DNA from: Chitinophagales bacterium
GTDB lineage: Bacteria > Bacteroidota > Bacteroidia > Chitinophagales > CAIODY01
Direction of reading: 5' to 3'
Length of the DNA stretch: 64,000 nt
NCBI GenBank assembly: GCA_947452995.1
Contig: CANGEV010000004.1
Coordinates: forward strand, 1-64,000
The translations under genes and the position numbers were made by a program. Positions 30,701 to 38,463 of this stretch are shown here, one piece after another (positions within the stretch are counted from its first letter, which is position 1; the number at the start of each line of letters is the position of its first letter). The notes beneath the pieces are model-generated. The model made no database searches and had not been told where the DNA came from. It saw only the letters and a list, made by a program, of their open reading frames with translations.

Positions 30701-32403
30701 GTGGAAATATTCAATCCGCCTGTTCCTATAATGTTATTGTTTGAAATACCGTTACATGCAATATTTGTTGCCCCACACGTAGTAGGTATTACAGAAACAG
30801 AAAGTTGGCTATTAGCATTCGGGCAAATTGTGTCGTCAGAGGCCACAATATGTGCATCTGGTGCAACGCCAACTATATTCACTATTACACTATCTGTGAA
30901 TCTACATCCCATTACAGGATTTGTAATTGTGTAGTAGTAGGTGGTTGTTGCAGTTGGAGTTACTATAGCAAATTGCTGGGTAGTATCAACAATTCCATTG
31001 TTTGGCCAATTTAAACCATTATTGGTTGTCCATGCAATTGAATAGTTAGGATTTGGTGGCGAAAGTGGATTTAACGTCGTAGTTGTATTTAAGCAAATAT
31101 TTTGATCAACACCGGCATTTGGATAAACGGGGGGTTGTGCCACATTTAAGATGGTGAATAAGGCTGTATCGGAAACGCAGGATATACTTGATGTTACTAT
31201 TAACTGCACTTGGAAAAAACCTGTATCAGAGAAGATGTGAATAGGATTCTGTTGAGTGCTATAATTGTTCGCACCAGTGTTTGGATCGCCAAAATCCCAA
31301 TGCCAAGAATTGATATAGGCAAATGGGAAGTTTGTGTAAGATGAATCAGTGAATTGAACAGGACTGTTCGCACATATTTGCTGATTGGTCGTAAAGTAAG
31401 CAGTTGGTAATGGAGCAACCTTTAGCGTATCAATCAAAGTATCATTACAAGATGTACCCCCTGGAGGTGTTACGACGCAAGCGTATGGAGTATTTGAGGC
31501 AGGAGCAGTAATAACAACAGAATCAAAATTACCGATATTTGTCCAACCTGGTAATTGATACCATGAATAGTTGGAGAAGCCTGGAGGGCCATACAAGGTA
31601 GCAGAGCTTTGTCCTGGGCAATACCCTGTACTGATACGGAAAGGATTACATCCACCAGGAATATCAACATATGAATACCCAAAGTGACCGCCAAAAGAAC
31701 AGTCCCCTGTAGCGAATTCCAAAATAACCAGGTGTGTATTAAGTGCAGCTAAATTTACAGATACAGGAATCCAGTTGGAACAGAAAACCTGGCTATTTGA
31801 TGGCGAAACAAACCAGAAAGGAGGCATGTTCGTGCTGCTCGTAGGCGAAGGAATATTATAAGAAGGACAAGGTACTACAACCGGTGTTGTATAAGGTGCG
31901 GTAATCGGACCTGCATCGTAAACTGTAAACACAACTCGTGGTTGATCTGTTGCTGCGTGACCACCGGAGTTTAATACGGCAGCGTAACGATAGATTAACG
32001 TAGAGTTATTCGAATTAACAGGAAATTGAATACGCACTTTTTCCGATTCTGAACCAGTATTGGGGTTTCCTAATTTTAAGGAATGCAAATTCACAATGGG
32101 AGGTTGCACTGGACAAACACACGAAAATCCACAAAGTGCATCATTTCCCCATGTGGCGTCCGTTACTTCAATCCGTCCTGGTATTTGAAAATTAACTCCC
32201 TGAAATGAACATGCGTTAATCGGGCAACATCCTAAGCCTGTACAACCGTTATTAATAAACGATTGCCATTGTGTCATGTCGCCTAATTCAAACCCAATAT
32301 TTGGCGGACACCCTTGGGAAAAGGCTTTTGGAGCTTCTAATAACAAGAGCAACAACAACAATTTGTAGCTCAATTTTAAAATATTTTTCATTTGCAAGTT
32401 CAT
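27769..32403 (-). CDS. Large T9SS type B protein (1544 aa), second paralogue of the cluster
   Basis: The signal peptide holds a striking leucine run and ends near KAFSQ; translation could also begin at the ATG at 32391. The head is the shared one: jelly-roll-like domain (CPPNIGFELGDMTQW, 31-255), GYCPG Ig-like domain (260-330), and PKD domain with WHWDFGDP (332-420). An Ig-like domain, one WDG-type module (about 540-735) and more Ig-like units follow. Five PKD-like repeats with G.G.GPY..W cores span 870-1300. The C-terminal ~90 residues (IPTAFSPNGDGKNERF, FNRWGQKVY, WDGKFNGID, GHVTLLR) form the type B sorting domain. It stands 49 bases downstream of the 126-aa gene and 26 bases upstream of the 2108-aa gene, consistent with one operon. 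Confidence 0.9.
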   Translation of the reverse strand: MNLQMKNILKLSYKLLLLLLLLEAPKAFSQGCPPNIGFELGDMTQWQSFINNGCTGLGCCPINACSFQGVNFQIPGRIEVTDATWGNDALCGFSCVCPVQPPIVNLHSLKLGNPNTGSESEKVRIQFPVNSNNSTLIYRYAAVLNSGGHAATDQPRVVFTVYDAGPITAPYTTPVVVPCPSYNIPSPTSSTNMPPFWFVSPSNSQVFCSNWIPVSVNLAALNTHLVILEFATGDCSFGGHFGYSYVDIPGGCNPFRISTGYCPGQSSATLYGPPGFSNYSWYQLPGWTNIGNFDSVVITAPASNTPYACVVTPPGGTSCNDTLIDTLKVAPLPTAYFTTNQQICANSPVQFTDSSYTNFPFAYINSWHWDFGDPNTGANNYSTQQNPIHIFSDTGFFQVQLIVTSSISCVSDTALFTILNVAQPPVYPNAGVDQNICLNTTTTLNPLSPPNPNYSIAWTTNNGLNWPNNGIVDTTQQFAIVTPTATTTYYYTITNPVMGCRFTDSVIVNIVGVAPDAHIVASDDTICPNANSQLSVSVIPTTCGATNIACNGISNNNIIGTGGLNISTYPGPFAQSYSDGRMQMIVRASELVNAGFSAGQISGISFNVTSKGSTNPFRNLKISMGCASTSQYTSASFIGGLSLVYSTAIYNTVNGTNTFMYQTPYNWDGVSNLVFEFCFDNSSANMDDLVAQTATAFNSCVYALQSGVGSVGCNLTTGTIFSTSFNRPSITLITCNSNLNTASYVWTPTATLSSATVNNPVASPTTNTTYTVTVDDGNGCQTTTTKAIYIDNTTSINAGLNASICKGSVYTLNPTVTGTGPFNYNWTSTPAGFTSLQMNPTVSPSVTTTYHVTATGYSGCSVTSNVTITVKPVPTANFTVNPNPVCSGANATVTFTGVNPAGSTATWNWNGGTVVSGSGFGPYTITWATAGTKNVKLLVNAAGCLDSITIPVIVDQTPTSGFTVIPNPVCTGSNAIVSYTGTANASYNYNWNLQGAVVASGSGAGPYQALWNSAGTKNLTLTVTNANCTSTTTVPLVVNLTPTSTFVAPIKSCTGQATPITYTGNMGAGASYIWAWDGGVPSGGPGAGPYTVNWSTAGIKNVSLTVTSNGCTSTPTIVPVNVTLTPTNNFSLPASVCSGNQVAITYTGNATNTAGFVWNTTGNVNPVQLSGIGPHGATWINNSNSIFNATVSLSVTENGCTSSTNTQTLQVVPIPTANFTVTSPTCAFDTARFVHIGGGVVPGANYAWTFSSMTSQVYGSGAGPIGVIWNNPGTYNVTLTVSQNGCVSTPVTSPITILPVPTVIVHSDTSICPGRPAYLWVSGADSYNWLNGINSNLPAIKVWPPTTTSYSVVGTLANGCTGVGTAIVTVLVPPVPDAGPDTMIVLGNTANIGGLVTPNYLYQWSPAATVSNPVILNTQATPAVSTFYIIEATDQNGCIGYDTMLVIVTHCSNVFIPTAFSPNGDGKNERFFIANGSQLVDLKRFEVFNRWGQKVYSSKNRMDAGWDGKFNGIDQEVGTYTFYLEAECEGGQIVRKEGHVTLLR
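28504..29796 (-). repeat. Five PKD-like repeats in the 1544-aa protein
   Basis: Five ~85-residue units at residues about 870-1300, each with PTxxFxxxPxxVCxG, YTG, WxWxGG, SGxGxGPYxxxW and LTVxxNGCxS. The regular phase and partial identity between units suggest local duplication. Confidence 0.75.
30199..30786 (-). repeat. WDG-type module in the 1544-aa protein
   Basis: Residues about 540-735: YSDGRMQMIVRASELVNAGF, ISGISFNVTSKGS, FIGGLSLVYS, YNTVNGTNTFMYQ and YNWDGVSNLVFEFCFD. It matches the two copies in the 2108-aa protein. Confidence 0.7.
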
Positions 32404-32452
32404 AATTTAGGGTTGTTTTCAGTTTTCAACTTTAAGGTCAGTCCTCAATTGA

Positions 32453-32833
32453 CTAACGCTTATAATTTACTAGAACCCAGTTGTTATCAGACATTACTTT
32501 TTCCAATTCAGGACTTGTTAATAAATCTACGGTGTCGTCGAAGACCAACACTACACGACGTGAGTTAGGAACCTCGGTAGCAAGCGGCATCATAGATTGA
32601 AAACCTTTTACCTTTTGAAAATATTCAAAAACCTTAGCCATGTTGATCATATCTGAAGATGACAATGTTTCTAACACCACAATTCTGCGATGCGCTACAG
32701 GATTGTATGATTGATCGATTACTTGAACCGCAATACGTTTACTGGTAGTTGTTGCTGTTTTTTGTGTTGTTTGTGCCATGCTCAAATCTGCAAGACCTAA
32801 CAAAACCATAACGGAGAAAAGGATACGTTTCAT
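32453..32833 (-). CDS. Small exported protein of unknown function
   Basis: A 126-aa protein with a signal peptide (MKRILFSVMVLLGLADLSMAQ) and no lipobox, so it is probably periplasmic or secreted. The mature part is a Thr-rich linker, then RIAVQVIDQSYNPVAHRRIVVLETLSS, which has the look of a small carboxypeptidase-like or Ig-like sandwich, and a C-terminal segment with DDTVDLLTSPELEKVMSDNNW. There is no T9SS sorting domain. It sits between two giant T9SS type B genes (25 and 49 bases apart) in the same direction, so it is probably co-expressed with them. I do not recognise the family; an accessory role for the giant proteins is a guess from position. Confidence 0.8.
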   Translation of the reverse strand: MKRILFSVMVLLGLADLSMAQTTQKTATTTSKRIAVQVIDQSYNPVAHRRIVVLETLSSSDMINMAKVFEYFQKVKGFQSMMPLATEVPNSRRVVLVFDDTVDLLTSPELEKVMSDNNWVLVNYKR

Positions 32834-32858
32834 ATTTGTGAGTTTGAATTTTTAATTT

Positions 32859-35417
32859 TTATTTTATCAATGTAACATTACCTGTTTTAGTTTTTACTTG
32901 CCCTCCTTTATCTACCACCTGCGCTTTAAAAACATACACTCCTAAATCTTGCAGTTGGCCTTTAAAAGTACCATCCCACCCTTTCGCATGAATATCTGTG
33001 GTAGAATAAACTAATTCGCCCCAACGATTGTATACCTCGAAGTAATCTAAGGATACAAAGTTGCGATTCAACAAGAAGAAATAATCATTTTTACCATCCC
33101 CATTCGGCGAGAACGCACTTGGAATAATTAATTCAGGACATTCTATTGGACTCACAAAAACGGAATCCTTTGCACGACAACCTATTGTATTCGCTGTATT
33201 GACGTAAACCATTACCGGTTGATTAACAGCCACAACCGCTGTCGAGCAAGTTATACACGATGCTAGAGAACCTGCAGTAGGATCCATTGCCCACCAGAAT
33301 TGCTTAATATCTGCAGACAAAGAATTGAACGCTATAATTTCTGCTTGGTTCATACAAGGTTTAATTGTGTCAGGCAAATCTAATGAATATGGCTCCCCTA
33401 TTCTTACTACAATATTTTTAGTTAATACGCACCCACCGTAGGTAATTCCGGTAACAGTATAGGTGGTTGTTTGCATGGCGAAGCAAGTAACTTGTGGTCC
33501 CGTAGAGGAGCTCAAATCATTTGAAGGGTTCCAACTAAAACTAAATCCACCACTTGGCGCAGGTCCATCCATAGAGGCCATTAAGTTACAGCTCGATCCT
33601 TTACACATTACGGTATCAAGACTTGCAAACATATGATTGCGGTCATCGACATTAACCAGGAAAGTCTGTGAGGAAGAGCATCCGTTGTCATTTATTGTTA
33701 GACTATACGGCGTAGTTACAAGCGGATTAACAGTAGGATTTGAAACGGAAGTGGAACTAATATGTGTATTAGGCGTCCAGGTATACGTTGCGGAAGCAGG
33801 GATTGGATCCAAGCCTAAATTGGTAATACTCAGAAAATCATTTTCTCCGACACAAACGGTATCATCCCCATTTATTTGAAAGTTCGGACGCACCCCTAAA
33901 ACGGTTACTTTTACGGAGTCAGTTAAATTACATCCTGAAGGATCTGTAAGAATTAAATGATAAACAGTGGTAACTGTAGGTGATGCTTTTGGATTAGAGA
34001 TAGAATCATTACTTAACCCTGTCGAAGGTACCCAATGATATTGATAGGGTCCGAAAGCTGCATTGGCCGTTGCTTGCAATTGTGTGCTGTCGTATTTACA
34101 GATACTCACATTAGGGCCTGCATTCAAATTGATTGGAGGAGGAGGAATGATCGTTATTGAAAGACTCGTTGTATCAGATACGCATGAGATGTCAGATTCT
34201 ACAATTAGCGACACTGTATATGTGCCAGGATTATAGAAAACGTGTGTCGGATTTTGCGCAGTAGCTGTGTTGTTACCTCCGGAAGCGGGGTCACCAAAAT
34301 CCCAATGCCATTGTACAATGATCGACCCAGCGATATGAGTTTGACTGGAATCGAAGAAGTTGATTAATCCACCTGCACAAGCTGTAGTTTGGAAATTAAA
34401 TAATGCAGTTGGGCGGGGTTGAACATGAATAGTGTCGTATAATGTATCTGCGCAGGCGTTCAAACCAGGCGGAATTACCACCAAGGAATAAATCACGTTA
34501 GAGTCAGGTGACATCACCAATAATGAATCTGCAGAACCGCTAGCAATAAATGGCGATCCAGTACCTGCAGTATCCCAGATGTAAGTGTTAAAGCCAGGAG
34601 GGCCAAAAAGCGTAGCTGCCGTTGATCCAGGGCAATAGCCTGTTACAACAGAGAATGCGCCGCAATTTAAATCTACATAAGCATACCCAAAATGACCGCC
34701 TAAAGTACAGTCGGCGGTTATAAATTCAATGGTAACCAAATGCCCATTTAAAGCACCTAAATTAACTGAAACAGGAATCCAGCGCGAACAATAAACAGGG
34801 TTAATGGATTGATTCGTTATAGATGCAAACCAACCTGGAGGCAGACTCGAAGACGAAGACGGCGTTTGGAATAAAATGGAAGGGCATTGAACTTTTACTG
34901 CCGCTGCATAGGGTGCGTTTACAGGGCCATTATCCCATACATTGAATTCAAGAAAAGGCTGATCTAAGGTCGTGTGATTAGGATTTTCCATTACAGCTGC
35001 ATAACGATAAATCAAAGATGCATTACTTCCATTAACAGGAAATGTTGTTCGCATCATTTCAGCTTCAGAGCCAAAATTATCATTCCCTAAACGGACAGAT
35101 TTTGTACCATAACCAATATAAGGGCATGCGACAGGCAATAAGCTATACGGATCTTGGGTTCCGTTGAAAGGAACCATGTAGGTTAAGCCTGTACCATTGG
35201 GAGTGATTGTGTGTCGACCAGCAACTTGACCCGGAGTCGTTATTGTTGGTGTACCTGTAAGATTTGATCCTGTAAAGCATTGCCAACTATTTGTATTTCC
35301 TAGCTCAAAACCAATATTAGGCAAACACTGGGCATAAACATCCTCCTGAATTATAAGGCAAAAAAGCCCTATAATAAGCAGTTTGACGCTTAATAGATGA
35401 AGGAGTTTTTGTATCAT
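32859..35417 (-). CDS. T9SS type B protein (852 aa), first and shortest paralogue of the cluster
   Basis: After the signal peptide (ending EDVYAQ) the protein has the common head: a jelly-roll-like domain (CLPNIGFELGNTNSWQCFTG, about 28-262), a GYCPG...GPPGFNTYIW Ig-like domain (265-340), and a PKD domain with WHWDFGDP (343-430). Three Ig-like units follow. No WDG-type module is present. It ends in the type B T9SS sorting domain (IPSAFSPNGDGKNDYF, VYNRWGELVY, WDGTFKGQ, GNVTLIK). It leads the four-gene unit that ends at the terminator at 21375-21407. It may represent the minimal form from which the longer paralogues grew, or a shortened one. The ligand is unknown. Confidence 0.9.
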   Translation of the reverse strand: MIQKLLHLLSVKLLIIGLFCLIIQEDVYAQCLPNIGFELGNTNSWQCFTGSNLTGTPTITTPGQVAGRHTITPNGTGLTYMVPFNGTQDPYSLLPVACPYIGYGTKSVRLGNDNFGSEAEMMRTTFPVNGSNASLIYRYAAVMENPNHTTLDQPFLEFNVWDNGPVNAPYAAAVKVQCPSILFQTPSSSSSLPPGWFASITNQSINPVYCSRWIPVSVNLGALNGHLVTIEFITADCTLGGHFGYAYVDLNCGAFSVVTGYCPGSTAATLFGPPGFNTYIWDTAGTGSPFIASGSADSLLVMSPDSNVIYSLVVIPPGLNACADTLYDTIHVQPRPTALFNFQTTACAGGLINFFDSSQTHIAGSIIVQWHWDFGDPASGGNNTATAQNPTHVFYNPGTYTVSLIVESDISCVSDTTSLSITIIPPPPINLNAGPNVSICKYDSTQLQATANAAFGPYQYHWVPSTGLSNDSISNPKASPTVTTVYHLILTDPSGCNLTDSVKVTVLGVRPNFQINGDDTVCVGENDFLSITNLGLDPIPASATYTWTPNTHISSTSVSNPTVNPLVTTPYSLTINDNGCSSSQTFLVNVDDRNHMFASLDTVMCKGSSCNLMASMDGPAPSGGFSFSWNPSNDLSSSTGPQVTCFAMQTTTYTVTGITYGGCVLTKNIVVRIGEPYSLDLPDTIKPCMNQAEIIAFNSLSADIKQFWWAMDPTAGSLASCITCSTAVVAVNQPVMVYVNTANTIGCRAKDSVFVSPIECPELIIPSAFSPNGDGKNDYFFLLNRNFVSLDYFEVYNRWGELVYSTTDIHAKGWDGTFKGQLQDLGVYVFKAQVVDKGGQVKTKTGNVTLIK

Positions 35418-35466
35418 TCTATACAGTTTTCAGTTTTAAATAAAAACACACTCGCGTTAAGGGGCG

Positions 35467-35500
35467 CAAGTATAGTTTTCCTTCGCAATATAGCGAAAAC
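35467..35500 (-). promoter_or_regulatory. Candidate promoter region with imperfect hairpin before the giant-adhesin unit
   Basis: The minus strand reads TATACTTG (7 of 8 to TAnnTTTG) 49 bases before the ATG at 35417. It is directly preceded by an imperfect inverted repeat (TTCGC/GCGAA core, GTTTT/AAAAC flank). The spacing of the nearest TTG is too short for a standard promoter, so this could be an operator or simply a weak end-of-gene hairpin of the GT9 gene. Confidence 0.3.
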
Positions 35501-35546
35501 TCTACATAAAAACAAGAAATCAATTAAAAAGAAGAACTGCTAAAAT

Positions 35547-36521
35547 TCAATCTAATTTTTGCAAGTTCATACAAGCAAAATGTCCTTTAGGACAGGAATT
35601 GAAGCCAATCTTACTACAAGGTCGGCAAGACAAGCCTAATACTTCGTGATTAAGCGAATATGCTGCATTTAAATCCGGATAAAATGGAGACATCCCAAAG
35701 CCTGGAAGTGTATTACCCCAAAAGACTTCTAAATCTTTATTATATGCTGCTGCAATGTGCATCATACCCGTATCATTGGTATAAACCCTAGTGGCTAATT
35801 TTAATAATTCAGCAGATTGATTTATAGTCAATGTTCCCGACCAATTTATAATTTTTTCAGGGAACGCAAGGGATAACATATCCCCCATATGCTTATCTTC
35901 CTTACCTCCAATAACATGAATTGGTCCATCTAAATTAATTGCCAATTCTTTCCATTTTTCAATTGGTAGTCGTTTAGTAGCAAACTGTCCTCCTATCGCA
36001 AAAACAACAAACGGCTTCTTAGAATATTCGGGCAAAAAGACGTTCTGTAACCAGTTTTGAGCCTTAGAATCGGTAAAATAATCAAGGCCTAATCCATCAT
36101 AGGTAATGTCCAATTCCTGACAGGCTTGTAAATATCTATTTACAATATGAGGCACTTGCATTTTCTTTTTCCAGTTCACCATTCTCCACTTATCCCAATT
36201 CATTTTTCGAACGGACGAGGACTTCACAGCAAGTACTAATTTTATAAAATTACTTCTAAGGTTATTGTGAAGATCAACGACAAAATCATATTTCTCCTTG
36301 CGCAAGGTATTGGCAAGTTTAAGCAGCCCATTTTCTAAGGGTATAATTCTATCGATGTATGGATTATTTTCAAGAACTGTACTTAGCTTTTGTTTTACAA
36401 CTAAATGTAGTTGAGCGTTGGGATACCTACTCTTTAAACAGCGATAAACAGGACTTGTTAGCACAAGATCACCAATCGAGCTAAAGCGAATAATCAGTAT
36501 TTTTTTTGGAGAAGCGTCCAT
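35547..36521 (-). CDS. Glycosyltransferase family 9 (heptosyltransferase-like)
   Basis: The start is set at the ATG at 36521 (MDASPKKILIIRFSSIGDLVLTSPVYR); the track start is a TTG. The N-terminal RFSSIGDLVLTSP block and the NDTGMMHIAAAYNK motif near residue 250 are the hallmarks of GT9, which adds heptose or a similar sugar to lipopolysaccharide core on the cytoplasmic face of the inner membrane. The C-terminus has a cysteine-rich tail (LSCRPCSKIGFNSCPKGHFACM) that is common in GT9 proteins. At 324 aa it is normal in length. The ATG lies only 11 bases past the terminator of the upstream lipoprotein gene. It is not next to the polysaccharide operon at 46-51 kb, so a joint pathway is uncertain. 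Confidence 0.9.
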   Translation of the reverse strand: MDASPKKILIIRFSSIGDLVLTSPVYRCLKSRYPNAQLHLVVKQKLSTVLENNPYIDRIIPLENGLLKLANTLRKEKYDFVVDLHNNLRSNFIKLVLAVKSSSVRKMNWDKWRMVNWKKKMQVPHIVNRYLQACQELDITYDGLGLDYFTDSKAQNWLQNVFLPEYSKKPFVVFAIGGQFATKRLPIEKWKELAINLDGPIHVIGGKEDKHMGDMLSLAFPEKIINWSGTLTINQSAELLKLATRVYTNDTGMMHIAAAYNKDLEVFWGNTLPGFGMSPFYPDLNAAYSLNHEVLGLSCRPCSKIGFNSCPKGHFACMNLQKLD

Positions 36522-36560
36522 AAACAAAAAAAGAAAAGCCGACCTAATGATCGGCTTTTC
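36522..36560 (-). terminator. Intrinsic terminator after the adhesin-PorP/SprF-lipoprotein unit
   Basis: A perfect 10-bp stem (GAAAAGCCGA/TCGGCTTTTC) with an 8-base loop is followed by TTTTTTTG on the minus strand. It lies 16 bases past the lipoprotein stop and directly before the GT9 start codon. Confidence 0.92.
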
Positions 36561-36576
36561 ATGAAAGGATTAACTT

Positions 36577-37401
36577 TTATTTCTTCTGTATAATTTCATT
36601 CGCAGTTTTAGGCTTTTGCTCTACTTTAGTAGGAACTGTACCAATTTGCCCATTCGCTGAATTACTATTATTCGTTGTAGTGCTTGCTGATTTTGTAGTT
36701 GGCTGACTATGTTGCGGAGTGCTAGGTAAAGCTTTTTTAGCACTGCGCGTTGCGCCGGTTTGTCGACCATCGGCATATCCTGAAGCAGGTACTATATAAT
36801 CTTTGCTACCATCAAGTTCAGATGCCTTTTTATAATGGCGCTCATATTCGCTATTAGACCCATTATAATCGTCTACATAGTATGCGTCATTATATCCTTC
36901 GGCACGACGGATAATTGCACGTTCTTCTTGGTCGTTAACACCATCATAAATGGAGGCGGAGCGACGACGTGTATTTGAATTAGTGGTTGATGCGCTTGCA
37001 TTGGAAGCAGTATTAGTTTTATTTTTTACTGCAGGGGCAGGAGCATTCTTGGCAGGTGTTGCGGGTTTTGGTTCAGCCTTAGCAACGCCTTTTTCAGCTT
37101 TTGCAGGTGCCGGAGCAGAGGTTGTTTGTGAAGGTTTTACGGCTTCCTCACCTGTCTTCGTTTCAGCAGATGTAAGCGCATCTGTACCTGAATCAGAGCT
37201 AGGTGTTGTTGAAGAATCCGACAATAATTCAGCGTCAGTATATTCTGAAGAGGCTCCATCCTCAGCGAATTCGCCTTCACCAACACTGGTTGAATCAGCA
37301 ACAACTTCTTCTTGCTTGCCAAATTTCTTCTTAATGAATTTACAGCTCACTCCAGAGGCAGCGATACTTGCAAGTAAAAGAAGGGAAATTATTTTTTTCA
37401 T
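36577..37401 (-). CDS. Low-complexity lipoprotein next to PorP/SprF
   Basis: The start is set at the ATG at 37401 (MKKIISLLLLASIAASGVSC), giving a clear lipoprotein signal; the track start is a TTG. The mature protein (about 255 aa) is a Ser/Thr/Ala/Lys/Pro-rich, probably disordered chain with acidic (EGEFAEDGASSEYTDAE) and Ala-Lys-Pro-rich stretches. One more structured patch is present (YDGVNDQEERAIIRRAEGYNDAYYVDDYNG). No enzymatic motif is seen. It is 41 bases downstream of the PorP/SprF gene and is followed by a strong terminator, so it is the last gene of that unit. An envelope-spanning linker or accessory role is an inference from composition and place. Confidence 0.8.
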   Translation of the reverse strand: MKKIISLLLLASIAASGVSCKFIKKKFGKQEEVVADSTSVGEGEFAEDGASSEYTDAELLSDSSTTPSSDSGTDALTSAETKTGEEAVKPSQTTSAPAPAKAEKGVAKAEPKPATPAKNAPAPAVKNKTNTASNASASTTNSNTRRRSASIYDGVNDQEERAIIRRAEGYNDAYYVDDYNGSNSEYERHYKKASELDGSKDYIVPASGYADGRQTGATRSAKKALPSTPQHSQPTTKSASTTTNNSNSANGQIGTVPTKVEQKPKTANEIIQKK

Positions 37402-37442
37402 ATGACAGAAAGGGTTAATCAAATTTAGTATTAATCTTGAAT

Positions 37443-38450
37443 CTAGAACTTAGGACAGAACATCTTTTTTCCACGGCTATATACCGTTGGTTTAGATTTA
37501 GGACATTTAATAACATATTGCAAGGTCAATTCAGGACCGCCTTTATAGTTAGAAATAACATGTAAAGGAGATACATTCACATCATACGACAAGCCAACTG
37601 CAAGATTAAAAATATCATAACGGAAGTAGAAATTAAGTGCGTCAGCACCTGGGCGAGTAAAACGCATTCCTGTACCGAAATATACAGCAGTTTCATAAGA
37701 CAAATTATCGTCAATAAGTACCTTTCCAAGTGCAGAAACATTTAACTCACGCGCTCCTTTCTGAGTACTATACTGTAGCATAGGAATTACCGTGAACATA
37801 TCTGCAAATTGAATAAAGGCTGTGCCATGGTATTGAAAACGTGTTCCTAACAAATCATTATAATGCGCAAATGATTGATTTGGGCGTGTAAGATGCGTAA
37901 GGCTAAATCCAGTCTGATACGACAACCAATTATACGGTTGATGATAAAACAGGACCCCTGTACCAAAATCCGTGAAGCTCACATTATTCGTCAAGGTTAC
38001 TACTTCGAATGGATTTTCTAATTTAAGATTAGAAAGATTTAATTTTCTCTGCCAGGATCCGAATTGTAATCCGGCAGCAATAGTCATTGGATGCTTCTTG
38101 TCTAAAATATGGCAGTAGCCCATGCTAAATCCGAAAGCACTTGTTCCAAATTGTGCATCCCCACCAATATCATTAAAGAAGTTAACTCCAAGCCCAACGA
38201 AATTACCTTTCAATTGACCTTGCAAAATTTTAGCATCCATTGCTCCCGACATCGTGTTAAAGCCATTGCTTCCCATAATGGAGGACCATTGATTTCTATA
38301 GCCTGCATTTATGCGCATACAACCATTGAACTGCCCTACCAAGGCAGGATTCAACGTTTGAGGCGACATATAATATTGTGTAAAATGAAAATCCTGGGCT
38401 GTTGCATTCAGTCCAATCATCCAACAAAGAATTACTATAATTTTTTTCAT
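37443..38450 (-). CDS. PorP/SprF family type IX secretion system outer-membrane protein
   Basis: A 335-aa protein with a signal peptide (to about TAQ) followed by DFHFTQYYMSPQTLNPALVGQFNGCMRINAGYRNQW. The order of Gln-Tyr..Pro..LNPA..G and the YRNQW motif is diagnostic of the PorP/SprF family, which forms outer-membrane beta-barrels. Family members are linked to T9SS and often to one particular large cargo, as SprF is to SprB. The barrel pattern is complete and length is normal. It lies 13 bases downstream of the 1100-aa type B adhesin gene, the same pairing as sprB-sprF. No core T9SS genes (porK, porL, porM, porN, sprA) are in the window. Confidence 0.92.
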   Translation of the reverse strand: MKKIIVILCWMIGLNATAQDFHFTQYYMSPQTLNPALVGQFNGCMRINAGYRNQWSSIMGSNGFNTMSGAMDAKILQGQLKGNFVGLGVNFFNDIGGDAQFGTSAFGFSMGYCHILDKKHPMTIAAGLQFGSWQRKLNLSNLKLENPFEVVTLTNNVSFTDFGTGVLFYHQPYNWLSYQTGFSLTHLTRPNQSFAHYNDLLGTRFQYHGTAFIQFADMFTVIPMLQYSTQKGARELNVSALGKVLIDDNLSYETAVYFGTGMRFTRPGADALNFYFRYDIFNLAVGLSYDVNVSPLHVISNYKGGPELTLQYVIKCPKSKPTVYSRGKKMFCPKF

Positions 38451-38463
38451 CGTTACCTTTTAT

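Noticed and set aside
32300-32400. CAA/AAC-rich run near the start of the 1544-aa gene as a simple repeat element
   Set aside because: It encodes the poly-leucine core of the signal peptide and is not a separate repeat.
35475-35500. Inverted repeat as a terminator of the GT9 gene
   Set aside because: It is imperfect (bulged), about 50 bases past the stop and not followed by a T run. It is kept only as a low-confidence regulatory candidate.
36950-37405. 151-aa plus-strand ORF opposite the lipoprotein
   Set aside because: It is the mirror of the low-complexity Ser/Thr/Ala/Lys-rich lipoprotein, which opens the opposite frame. The minus-strand gene has a lipobox and good context.
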